Made by a program: the position numbers and the translations under genes | In this document: one piece after another, positions 39,701-46,088 of the stretch | Numbering within the stretch: the stretch's first letter is position 1 | How the letters are laid out: every line of letters starts with the position of its first letter | Notes under the pieces: model-generated | What the model saw: the letters and a program-made list of their open reading frames with translations, nothing else | Database searches by the model: none | Told to the model about the DNA's origin: nothing | Assembly: GCA_907163375.1 (NCBI GenBank) | Contig: CAJQUW010010359.1 | Span: forward strand, 310,001 to 374,000 | Direction: 5' to 3' | Source of the DNA: Prostheceraeus crozeri | Lineage: Eukaryota; Platyhelminthes; Polycladida; Euryleptidae | DNA: 64,000 nt

Positions 39701-40375
39701 ATACATCCATGTAGTCGATTAGAACAGCAACCACAGGTTCTCTCAAAGATACAATTCTTACACATCCCATCCTGTTTCTCACTATTTCTCACAAAGGAGC
39801 AAATTTCTCACATTTCCCTGTAATCGATGTCAGACAAAAGATATTTGGAAGAACTAGTTTGCTTTAGTATGCCAATTTGTGAATGCATATATAGGTTAAC
39901 TAACAAAGCAAAGGACATTTCGGACAAAAATGAATTTAAAAATGAAAAGTTGTTTATTTCCTATTCAAATCTGACCCGAGAATCACAGATGTTGCATGCC
40001 ATGTTGAGTGGAGTAAATAACAATCCTCTTCAAGAATATGGGCAGGTTTATGCATACAAACCTTTTCGAAACCCTTGGCAGTTCAGCACCTTTTTACTAT
40101 GAAGAACAGTGAAGATTGATTGCTTTCTACATTCGCCATCAACAACATGCACACAAGAATAATGACTGAGGATTATTGTTAACTTCATTAATCTGATGGT
40201 GAATACTTACTGTGAAAATGACATTAAACCCAAAAAGGAAATATTTAAGAAAACAGCTAACTTCAGTTCGGTCTCTACGCCGTTGTTGAGCCCTGCGAGC
40301 TCGTATATACAAGCGGTCAATTGTAGCTAACCCAAATGGAAGGTTTTCGCGATCACTCCACGATGACCCTCGCAT
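12611..40375 (-). CDS. TspanC8-type tetraspanin (tetraspanin-33-like), seven coding exons
   Basis: Seven exons join with GT-AG introns, all in phase 0, to 304 residues. The parts are: a basic cytoplasmic N-terminus; TM1 (about residues 41-67, KYFLFGFNVIF split by intron 1); a small loop; TM2 (about 88-112) ending in the GCTGALREN motif; TM3 (about 121-143); a large extracellular loop (about 144-254); TM4 (about 258-282); and a C-terminal tail ending YYQYTDY. The large loop has CCG at 181-183 and eight cysteines (181, 182, 198, 206, 212, 213, 226, 248), the mark of the TspanC8 group. In animals these proteins escort and direct the membrane protease ADAM10, so a role in shedding of surface proteins such as Notch is inferred. 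NCT at 197-199 is a glycosylation sequon. The length suits the family. No break was seen; TSPAN33, 5, 14 and 15 types are all possible. Confidence 0.93.
12994..13992. mobile_element. Non-autonomous hAT-like element
   Basis: The right end is the reverse complement of CAGTGTTGGGCATCGTTAA; the left end, CATAATTGGACACAACACGTTAA, is a decayed version of it. Both sides carry an 8-bp target duplication, CTCGTACC (12986-12993) and CTCGCACC (13993-14000), differing at one base. Inside both ends are runs of GTTAAC and CCGTTAA words, common in hAT subterminal regions. There is no transposase frame in the 999 bp. It sits in intron 6 of the tetraspanin gene. Confidence 0.7.
14001..14906. other. Rest of tetraspanin intron 6
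   Basis: AT-rich intron sequence follows the hAT element. No further element or exon was recognised. Confidence 0.5.
14907..15074 (-). CDS. Tetraspanin exon 6 (residues 219-274)
   Basis: The acceptor TTTTCAG lies before AAA at 15074, and the donor GTAAGT is at 14906. It supplies the last two loop cysteines (NTLCGK, IYTIGC), the amphipathic WLQANIF stretch and most of TM4 (VAGVLVGIAIIQ). Confidence 0.94.
15420..16735 (-). mobile_element. Non-LTR retrotransposon fragment (RT palm to C-terminus)
   Basis: Read on the minus strand from 16735, successive frames give the RT fingers and palm (EQVGFRKGRSTAEQI, then FKNAFDLVWQEDLW), the SIGGRPLSNLRYADAIDLLG active-site region (the second Asp of the YADD box is replaced), EISTEKSKVVVN, and a C-terminal part (LLYGCESWTLT, AWFGHVCRHDSL). 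This order is that of RTE/CR1-type LINE proteins. At least four stops or frame changes separate the pieces, and the 5' half with the endonuclease is missing. It lies in tetraspanin intron 5, in the same orientation as the gene. Confidence 0.85.
16740..18965. other. Tetraspanin intron 5, unremarkable part
   Basis: No exon, RNA gene or recognised mobile element was seen. Open frames here are short and AT-driven. Confidence 0.4.
18970..19125 (-). mobile_element. tRNA-derived SINE-like element
   Basis: On the minus strand TGGCTCAGTTGATAAGG fits an RNA polymerase III A box, and GGTTCGTGTCC (19037-19047) is close to a B box (GGTTCGANTCC). The interval between them is longer than in a tRNA because GGTCGATGGT is present twice. 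An unrelated tail runs on to about 18970. The call is a SINE head by motif only. Confidence 0.5.
19130..21328. other. Tetraspanin intron 5, unremarkable part
   Basis: AT-rich intron sequence without a recognised exon, RNA gene or element. Confidence 0.4.
21329..21470. mobile_element. Small inverted-repeat element (MITE-like)
   Basis: The two ends are inverted copies of about 28 bases (GTAGGGAAAGGACATCGTCT at 21329, its near-complement ending at 21470) with about three mismatches, around a loop of about 85 bases. No coding sequence is present. It is likely a miniature DNA element in tetraspanin intron 5. Target duplication is not clear. Confidence 0.55.
22175..22294 (-). CDS. Tetraspanin exon 5 (residues 179-218)
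   Basis: The acceptor is ATTTCAG before CTA at 22294, and the donor GTAAGC is at 22174. It holds the CCG signature, a DWEINQYFNC segment and CGVPSSCC, giving six of the eight loop cysteines. Confidence 0.94.
22295..25348. other. Tetraspanin intron 4
   Basis: No exon or recognised mobile element was seen. A short GC-rich island (about 23040-23115, with CCGCCCCGCGG) stands out from the AT-rich background but shows no exon or RNA. The stretch ends at the first copy of the 114-bp duplication. Confidence 0.4.
25349..25462. repeat. Exact 114-bp direct repeat, copy 1
   Basis: Identical at every base to 26208-26321, offset 859. It contains the near-palindrome GATATTATGACATAATATC. It lies in tetraspanin intron 4, about 440 bases 3' of exon 4 in gene orientation. 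Confidence 0.95.
25900..25998 (-). CDS. Tetraspanin exon 4 (residues 146-178)
   Basis: The acceptor is CTCAACAG before GTG at 25998, and the donor GTAAGT is at 25899. It encodes the first helix of the large loop, with YMDDDDLRDLIDWVQ matching the family's YRDD-DLQNLIDF segment. It is flanked on both sides by identical 114-bp copies (25349-25462, 26208-26321). Confidence 0.92.
26208..26321. repeat. Exact 114-bp direct repeat, copy 2
   Basis: Second copy of the block at 25349-25462, same orientation, in intron 3. The pair brackets exon 4. Flanks just outside the 114 bp do not match, so the duplicated unit has sharp edges (ATTTCAG ... ATAATT). Confidence 0.95.
26866..28266 (+). mobile_element. 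Tc1-like DNA transposon
   Basis: Inverted ends of about 29 bases start CAGAAGTGGCCAATTTAAAG at 26866 and CAGTAGTGGCCAATTTAAAG (reverse strand) at 28266; both go on into GGGCCCAC. The left end follows TA as expected for Tc1/mariner; the right flank is AA, probably a mutated TA. The 1.4-kb body carries a full-span but frame-broken transposase. It lies in tetraspanin intron 3, opposite in strand to the gene. Confidence 0.92.
27095..28040 (+). pseudogene. Tc1-like transposase, two frameshifts
   Basis: The frame from ATG 27095 gives a paired helix-turn-helix N-terminus (GQMIAMHNEGYSQRAIAERL, then a GRLRKSTKRQDR linker). Near 27335 the reading moves to another frame (KLSKEISDIAGVELSARTIR), which carries the first catalytic Asp in VMFSDESNF. 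Near 27580 it moves again to the frame with PPSVMIWGSIT, the second Asp in FQQDSALCH and the Glu in SPDLNVIENCW. By my count 35 residues separate the second Asp and the Glu, one more than in classic Tc1 (34). The three segments add up to about 315 residues, near the usual 340. Two frameshifts make it inactive. Neighbouring inverted repeats confirm the element. Confidence 0.9.
28726..28984. mobile_element. Small inverted-repeat element
   Basis: TGGTCGCCAGC (28726) pairs with GCTGGCGGCCA (ending 28984), and inside these GACTTTCACAGAATG (28768-28782) pairs exactly with CATTCTGTGAAAGTC (28934-28948). The 259 bp between hold no frame. A TGGCTAAGTGAGA and a GGGTTCTAACC resemble polymerase III boxes, so a SINE is an alternative. 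Confidence 0.5.
29241..29315 (-). CDS. Tetraspanin exon 3 (residues 121-145)
   Basis: This 75-base exon is too short for a simple ORF search. It follows TTTCAG at 29316-29318 and encodes TM3 (FCFSILIIFLCEIILGVLTF) and IYKDW. The donor is GTAAGT at 29240. KDW closing TM3 is typical of TspanC8 proteins. Confidence 0.93.
29316..29896. other. Tetraspanin intron 2, 3' part
   Basis: AT-rich intron sequence between exon 3 and the SINE pair. No exon or element is recognised. Confidence 0.4.
29897..30046 (-). mobile_element. tRNA-derived SINE, minus copy
   Basis: Reverse-strand copy of the element at 30243-30390, differing at only a few bases. It has the same A box (TGGCCTAGTGAAGAAGG) and a B box with one change (GGTTTGATTCC). 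The shared tail after the tRNA-like part includes GGGGAATCAAGGGTGTTGGT. Confidence 0.75.
30243..30390 (+). mobile_element. tRNA-derived SINE, plus copy
   Basis: TGGCCTAGTGAAGAAGG (A box) and GGTTCGATTCC (perfect B box) lie 45 bases apart, as in a tRNA gene, followed by a non-tRNA body ending near TTTCGATATTC. With its inverted partner at 29897-30046 and a spacer of about 196 bases, the transcript of this intron could fold into a hairpin with an arm of about 150 bp. Confidence 0.78.
30391..31590. other. Tetraspanin intron 2, unremarkable part
   Basis: No exon, RNA gene or known element was seen. Confidence 0.4.
31591..32230 (+). mobile_element. CR1/L2-type LINE, 3'-terminal fragment
   Basis: Two overlapping frames read the C-terminal RT region of a CR1/L2-like LINE: SRLDYYSSLLYGVPDSTLNKLQ, ARIIFRACSRNHVTPLLRSL and QWLPIRQRITYRL, then a shift to FKCLRREAPTYLSTLL. 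The 3' end has a short AATAAATAAATGAATAAG tail (about 32207-32224), as in L2-type elements. The fragment is 5'-truncated, which is normal for LINE copies, and has one clear frameshift. Confidence 0.85.
32231..32880. other. Tetraspanin intron 2, unremarkable part
   Basis: AT-rich sequence between a LINE tail and the minisatellite. Nothing else recognised. Confidence 0.4.
32886..33357. repeat. 30-bp minisatellite, about 15 degenerate copies
   Basis: Tandem units of 28-33 bases follow the pattern CNGAGGGGCCCTTCTCATCA then AGCTTGTTGC. Many units carry AAGCTT. Since 30 is a multiple of three, frames stay open across units and give apparent proteins with ten-residue repeats; no start, splice or domain evidence supports translation. 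It is in tetraspanin intron 2. Confidence 0.85.
33699..33893 (-). CDS. Tetraspanin exon 2 (residues 56-120)
   Basis: The acceptor TTTTCAG lies just before ATA TCT GGT at 33893. The exon holds the rest of TM1, the small loop (TEKATFTNINTLAKLVV), TM2 and GCTGALRENMCLLKF. The donor is GTAAGT at 33698. The longer open frame to 33983 is intron read-through. Confidence 0.93.
34067..34530 (-). mobile_element. Non-LTR retrotransposon, ORF2 C-terminus
   Basis: The minus strand reads LPRKQWVRLNRLRSNTASEA, then RWGFRQSASCACGHPAQTVN followed by HIISLCGVHRSPGDLRLQ, the cysteine-rich C-terminal region typical of Jockey-like LINE ORF2 proteins (CxCG...T..HI...C). Some upstream sequence to about 34530 reads in another frame as part of the same protein. 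The fragment lies 174 bases upstream of tetraspanin exon 2, in intron 1, same strand as the gene. Confidence 0.8.
34540..35810. other. Tetraspanin intron 1, unremarkable part
   Basis: No exon or recognised element was seen. Confidence 0.4.
35815..36125 (-). mobile_element. LINE RT palm fragment
   Basis: The minus strand reads PVSLRVVFFHPLLVL, then SNPIHSFADDSNLHTSL (the ADD active-site box) and ILSWASSNRVIFNEIKTQSI, as in CR1/Jockey-like RTs. About 100 codons remain, without ends. One frame change lies before the active-site box. Confidence 0.75.
36126..38690. other. Tetraspanin intron 1, unremarkable part
   Basis: A short GA dinucleotide run lies at about 36703-36722. A 147-codon minus-strand frame at 36451-36894 has no domain and AT-rich composition. 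Nothing else recognised. Confidence 0.4.
38695..39400 (+). mobile_element. LINE RT fragment
   Basis: The plus strand reads YYNKYVDDVDILNYFRHS (YVDD active site) followed by DNAISWSNTQCLPINQSKSF, then shifted frames with FRCVGRNNEHPLRHV and, near 39310, an SARTSRY-like segment. This is the palm-to-C-terminus of a LINE RT with multiple stops. It lies in tetraspanin intron 1, opposite strand to the gene. Confidence 0.75.
39401..40210. other. Tetraspanin intron 1, 5' part
   Basis: No further exon or element recognised before exon 1. Confidence 0.4.
40211..40375 (-). CDS. Tetraspanin exon 1 (residues 1-55)
   Basis: The start ATG is at 40375-40373; the frame upstream holds a stop within 12 codons and no other ATG. 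It encodes the basic N-terminus (RARRAQQRRRDR) and the first half of TM1, ending NVIFT. The donor is GTAAGT, with G at 40210. Confidence 0.88.
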
Positions 40376-42350
40376 TGTTAGCAACAACTGACTTGTCGTA
40401 GACAATTAATTATAAATGCTACGATCAAGATATTAAAACACATACTACTGACTAAAATGTCACAAATTTAATACAGTGGATGTTTTCATTTAAATTTTAT
40501 TCATGCTAAAAATTGTGAGATTAGAATGGACAATGCTGTTTGTGGATTTCAGCCGCTCATTTTTACACTGATCTATGTCAGTGTTGCTAGACTTCAAAAA
40601 CAATCAAATTACATGAAACCTGCTAAGTAGATACGGAAAAATCAAAAATACTCAAAAATCGGTGACTCCTCTTTGTCAAAAAAAATTCAAAAAAAAATTT
40701 ATTTTCGGTTAGGTTCTGCTATGTTTCCTCAGGCTTGGAGAGACCTTCCATATCGTACATTCAATATGGTTGGCCTGGCCCCGCCATGTGGTATAGGTTG
40801 GAGGTTAGGGGCCGAAACCTTGCTTCATGCAGCCACATGGTTCCTCCGTGATGACTCCATACATAGCAAACTTAATTTTGGGTTTTTTAGGTTTTCACCT
40901 TTTGTTATTTTTAGTTAGCTTCTCTTCAGGTCCATGACGAACTCTCATTTCAGTTCTTATATGACAAAAATAAAATCGTTTATAAGTATTAATTTATTTC
41001 CCTTACCGTCTTCAGTTGTATAGACTTGCCTTTATACGTATTTCAGTCCCTGCTCTATACTGGAGTATAGAGCTCTATGTTGTTAGTATTAATTTATATT
41101 CATTCGTTCATGACTTTTAATTACCTAATTATTTACAGGATTCTCCACTAACGTAGTTGCTTAACTTTGGCATCTTCCGTTTCCTGGATCCTTCGATTTT
41201 TTTTGATCGTGTCGTGTCTTGATTCAATCAACCATTGGAGGCAAACCGACGTCGTTTAAGTACCGCAGTCATGACAACACTTGCCCAAGACGCTTAGTGC
41301 ATTCATTGCCTCTGTCTGTTATTTTTTCTTTGTCACAATAGACTCTCGGACATTTATGGCTGTATTCATGTGTATCATCTGTCTTTTTATTGCATGCACT
41401 AATAGATACACCTTCCTATTACTTTATCACTTGTTTCCATAAACTTTTGTGGCTATATTTACAATTTTCAACATACTTGAGACATGACGTGTGACTTATT
41501 TCCTGTTTCTGACAAGAGAGGTAATTGCAATTTCTGCATTTAATTAGAAATATTTGATGAATTGTGAAAATTTACTCTCAGTTATCTGTCTACGTTAAAA
41601 AGATAGGCAATAAAATGATACATCTCCATTCCAACAATGACGATAGAGCGTCAAAGCTAAAGTGTTGAATTTCTAAAAGGGTTGATTTGCTAATCTTTAC
41701 ATTTGATAATCCAAATAAGAAGCAATGTTATTCAAGATTCCGATGGGCTGATCATTAAGCACATGTACTTCTCAAAGAACTCCAATCCATTGGCATTTGT
41801 GGCAATTAATTCCTTTCCTGATGTTCCAGTCAAAGAAATACTTAAAACTGCACCTGAAATGTATCTAGCGACGATTTTTCTAAATAATTTTTTATTGTAC
41901 GAATTTGAGTTTAAATCGTGCTATCATTTCATTAAAGCATTTCTTTCGAAAACTTCTGATACATTGCAATATAAAGACACTTGCTTACTATTCAGCTGAC
42001 AGTATACACTCTCGAAAAAGATTCTTACTTAAACACCAAGTTTCACAAAAAAAAATACAAAAGATCGGAGATGGCAGTGGCCATAGAGTAGCAGTAGCGC
42101 ATTTTTTTGAGAATCCAATTGCACATGTGACATGTTCTCTGCGAATACGTCTGTTTTTCAATGACAAGTGGCGATGAATTGAAATTGTTATATCTTAAAA
42201 CTTCATCAATAGCTGAATATATTATGATAGGTGCACACCAAACTATTAAATGGACTTTGATGGACAACGTGCAAGAGTAGTGCAAAGAAGTTCCGTTTTT
42301 CGCTTTTCTTGAACAGACAATAGTTGATTGTTGACGGTGTATTCAGCATT
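40376..42350. other. Region upstream of the tetraspanin start codon
   Basis: It should hold the 5'UTR and promoter of the minus-strand tetraspanin gene, but no convincing core promoter was seen. A 22-bp perfect palindrome (GCTCTATACT, GG, AGTATAGAGC) lies at 41052-41073. No other gene is recognised. Confidence 0.4.
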
Positions 42351-42757
42351 TCATTCAAGCAACGATCTAGAATTGTGCTCCAAGATCTCATGGAGGATCA
42401 AATTTGCGAACCATGCAAAAGCTGCGGATTGTTGTCGATAGGTGGCGTTTTGTAAGTTATTTCCATAGATATAACTCTGCAGAAATCTGTCATTAGTAGC
42501 AACACTGGAACGGAAATGGACATTGAAAACAATGACACGCTGTGGATTTTCCAACGTAGCGATATCTGTGATCATGTGTCTGTGATAGTTGATTGCATAG
42601 GTTGGCTGTTCATTCCGATTTCCATGATGTTTTAAATAGTCCCGCTTCCATAGTTTAATAATATTGATATTTCTTTCGTGCCTTGGATTTATACTTGTGT
42701 GTTTTAGTTCTATGGTATCATTCGATGACTGTGTTATCTTTGAGATTTTTGAATTCT
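42351..42757 (-). repeat. Unclassified repeat R2, copy 1, with open frame
   Basis: Bases 42547-42757 match 60145-60326 closely in the same orientation. On the minus strand one frame is open for about 135 codons from 42757 to a stop at 42351, passing HTSINPRHERNINIIKLW, the repeat border, then PQRVIVFNVHFRSSVATNDR and AFAWFANLILHEILEHNS. A TGCTTTTAG acceptor-like site stands just at the 42757 border. In the shared part the second copy keeps the frame, with about three silent and three coding changes. I do not recognise the protein. It may be an exon of a mobile-element gene. Confidence 0.5.
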
Positions 42758-43316
42758 AAAAGCATTTAAAAGCGAACTCACCTTCTTTATTAATTTCATC
42801 CTCAAAAGTTAACATTTCAAAGGATATTCTTCCACTATTCTACGGAGCGCGTTTGATTTATCTCACAAAGAAGGATGAGGGAGTCAGACCCATCTCAGTG
42901 GGAAATTCTATCAGAAGACTCGCAACCAATTAAATTGGATTCCGTTATAAGCATAGAGTAGGGATATGTAGGTAGAGTGTCGACTCAAAAAGTATTTGTA
43001 TACAGTGAAAATTTTTATATCAAAAGATTCAGTTTTTTGCGGAGATTACGTTCTCGTGGTCCAAAAAATTATAATCGAGCACTTTTTGAAAAAAGTCAAA
43101 AATTGCCAATTTTTATACTACCGAGATGACTCTCCTATATATGTAGTATGAAACAAGTTGGATATCAAAAGGAACGAATATTTGCTAATAAGCATCCCAA
43201 TCAAGCGGAAATCAAGCTGATTATCAACGGAATTTCATGCTCCGTATTATAATGGAGGTCTTCATGAAAAAGTCGCGATACTATCCTTGCTATCTTGACA
43301 AAATTTCAAGTTTTAT
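42758..43316. other. Spacer between repeats R2 and R1
   Basis: AT-rich sequence with no recognised feature. It could be internal sequence of a single larger element that holds both R1 copy B and R2 copy 1, which are read on the same strand here. Confidence 0.35.
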
Positions 43317-43988
43317 AATTCAATTTTCACCGGTATGACTTTATGATTCACTAAATTCTTGTCTCATTTCTTGAATCGGATTGGTGATGTGGACTCATTT
43401 ACATATTTCAAAGTTAATTGAAATCATTGTCTTTGAATCTTAGTTTGGAATTTTTTCGCAAAGCCAGTGGCAAGCTTGATTTGCCTAAGATCTAACTGCT
43501 TAAGAAGATTCTCTTGAGGTTCATCAGGGACAAGCAATAGGGCGCGTAGATCATGGAGTTGGACAGCAGAATTTAACAAACATTACCTCACCAAGGGCTG
43601 TCATGATACCGGGGCAATCTGTAAAATATATTCATTTCCTTCTGGCCTTTAATGCTAATCTTTGATCAGATATAAATTCAAGTAATTCAGATATCTGTCA
43701 ATCATAGCCAAGGTACTTCTTCAAACTGAATCGGCGAGTGCGCATGATCCTCATCATTTGGAAAGCAATCTCCGGCTGCATCCCTTTGAGTTCATTTATA
43801 ATATCGAAAGTGTATACCCACATTTGGGATTTAATATATGCGGAGTATACCCCTCTGCCTAATATACCTCCCACTCTAATGTCCGTACGGCAGCTTACCA
43901 TCTCGGTCGCGAATTGATCTCTCATCAGTCTAGGAATTGGACCACTGTGGAGGGTTGTGATGCGTTGTAGCACGCTATAGAGTGACAT
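43317..43988 (-). repeat. Unclassified repeat family R1, copy B, with coding-like frames
   Basis: Bases 43317-43885 match 2719-3190. On the minus strand a 96-codon frame (43988-43698) reads IRVGGILGRGVYSAYIKS, then MWVYTFDIINELKGMQPEI, and another frame (about 43565-43440) reads HDLRALLLVPDEPQENLLKQ. Copies A and C show similar residues at the same relative places, so these are probably remnants of a real protein. Family unknown. No inverted or long terminal repeats were found around it. Confidence 0.55.
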
Positions 43989-44138
43989 TACGTTGAAGCA
44001 ACTTTCCTCATGACAAGGCTTTAGTCATCTTGATAACACAAATCCACACAGAAGATATTCACACCAGAAGTTCACAGAAGATTTCCTTTTTCCCTAATAA
44101 CCTCTTTTGCAAGTCATATTCAAACGATTCCCGTCCCC

Positions 44139-44405
44139 TGTAATATCCGGGGGTGGATCTGGCTAAGGAGATCTATATCTAATCTGCTATCTTTACACTC
44201 TATGCTGTAGTGTAACAACAGAGTCTGAACCACAGTACGCGTCATATAAAGTGGGGTAACATGTGTTCACGCTAAAAACAAAACATCCGGTGCATACACG
44301 CATAAGAAGAAAATCTGAGGTGTGATTCAAAACCATGACAATATTCAAACAAAGTTAAATAATAGAAAGTAATTACCAATCTCTCAAAGAAGTAGCGGAG
44401 CTTAC
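44139..44405 (-). repeat. LTR of the Gypsy element (3' LTR in element orientation)
   Basis: It begins TGTAATATCC on the plus strand and shares blocks with 57019-57240, such as CTGCTATCTTTACA, TACACGCATAAGAA and ACAAAGTTAAA. In element orientation a purine-rich tract (AAAGGAGAGAGG, about 44406-44417) stands just before it, as expected for a plus-strand primer. Confidence 0.75.
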
Positions 44406-44417
44406 CTCTCTCCTTTC

Positions 44418-45209
44418 ACAAATCACGTATTAAGGGATCCTCTGGGGAGAAAGGGGATGGGGTGCAGGGCGTGGTTGGTAGGAGGTTGGGGGGGGAGGGG
44501 ATGCAAAGTTAGGGAGAGGATGTGAGTTAGTTGGGGACGTGGCAAGAAGAGATGTCTCACAGGGGTTCGGTCTGTCGCTGTTATCGATAGGCTCTATACT
44601 CCCACTCGTCTCCGTCTCGGAGATTCGATTCATCGCGTCTCGCACCTTCTACAACTTCGAGTCTCAGTCCTCCTGGATCGTTCACCCGTCTCTCTCGTCT
44701 CTATATATTCTTCTGGATTCGTCTCATCGTGTTTGAGTCTCGGGGGGGGTGCTGGGGGAGGGGGGGGGGGGCTTCGGTTCTATTATCCTGCCATTCGCTC
44801 TCTTAAACCTGCTCGCATCTCCCAAGAATCGTTCTCGTCCGATCGGGGGTGGACTTCATCGCGCTTGACTCTTGATCCCGGGTCCCGTCTCTCTCCAGAT
44901 GGTGTACAATTCGGTCGTATGGATGACCATTTGTCTCTCTTCTTTGGTAGGGGTGTGGTTTTCTCTAAAACCTGATCCCGATTTTGAAATCTGTGATACG
45001 TGGGGTGATATCCTCTATCTTTACAGGGGAGAAGTAATCTTAATCCATGTTTTTGTACGTCTCGTCTATCTCATTAATGCCTGTCTCTATCACCTGCGAG
45101 CCGTCCTCTTCAAAAGGGTTCTAGTAGAGAGCTTTGTCCTGACCTTCTACCCATGAGTGGCCTACTAGGGGGAGAATTCCTCCCGACGTGCGAGGAGCAC
45201 ACCAGATGC
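44418..45209 (-). other. Gypsy end region with guanine-rich tracts
   Basis: This is the part of the Gypsy element between its integrase and its LTR. The plus strand holds strong G runs (about 44485-44500 and 44741-44771) with enough G blocks to form G-quadruplexes. CGTCTC-type words recur at 44600-44730. Confidence 0.55.
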
Positions 45210-45594
45210 TTTTGTTAAATTTTGTTTGGCAAATACGTGACAACAATTTTACTAAACTTCTAACTAAAACATTTATCAAATAGTTATCTAACATAGCTGA
45301 TGATTTGCCGATAATTTTTAGCAAATAGCAAATTATTTGGTAAAATTCTAATAAAATGTCTCAAAATTTACTCTCTGGATATATCTTACACAACTCTTAC
45401 GTGAATTCCCAACAAAAACATTCTAAAACTGTTCAGAAAATGTCGAGGAATTTGCTATAAAAACATTCCAAAAAAATGTTATATGTTCAAATGACAATAC
45501 ATGAGAATATTAAGAAAATGTTATACTTTAAACTTTTTTAGAATGTTTTCTAGACATGCTCCAATATTTTGCCACAACATATATCGTAGATGAA

Positions 45595-45796
45595 CTATAG
45601 TTTTATCAATAAAATGTGAGCATCCTGCGAATCCACGTAATGAGTCAAGATGAAACTAAGATTTAACGATGTGTTAAATATATTGGTACATTATAATTAT
45701 AACATGTATAATTTACTTATCATAAAACTTGTGGGTTTGATCTTGACGCATAAAGTGGGTTCGCAGACCGCTCACATTCTATTGATAAAATTACAG
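45595..45796. mobile_element. Foldback MITE within the 3.4-kb insertion
   Basis: The left arm (45595-45655) and right arm (45727-45796) are inverted copies: TTTTATCAATAAAATGTGAG pairs with the complement of TTTTATCAATAGAATGTGAG, continuing through CTGCGAA and GTCAAGAT. The loop is AT-rich. About a fifth of arm positions differ. Confidence 0.7.
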
Positions 45797-45865
45797 GTTA
45801 ACCTACGCCGTAGACAAAACATGTGATGAAATTTACCGTTGATATTAATTGAATATATTGTTGCA

Positions 45866-46088
45866 ATCGAAGTCATCCTGCTGCGAAATGCTCCAAGGAT
45901 TAACAGCAGAAAAACTACAATGCTGCTAAAGCCAAAACATTCGGAGGCAATGACAATAAGAATAGCCCTACATATTTATTACATTATAACTTGTTGGGGG
46001 TATCGAAGTCATCCTGCTACGAATCGCTCCAAGGATTAAAGCAAAAAAACTCACTGCTGCTAAAACCAAAACATTCGGAAGCAGTGGC
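45866..46088. repeat. Tandem duplication, two 87-bp copies
   Basis: Copies at 45866-45953 and 46002-46088 share ATCGAAGTCATCCTGCTNCG, GCTCCAAGGATTAA and CCAAAACATTCGGA, about 136 bases apart, same orientation and roughly 85% alike by eye. Confidence 0.8.
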
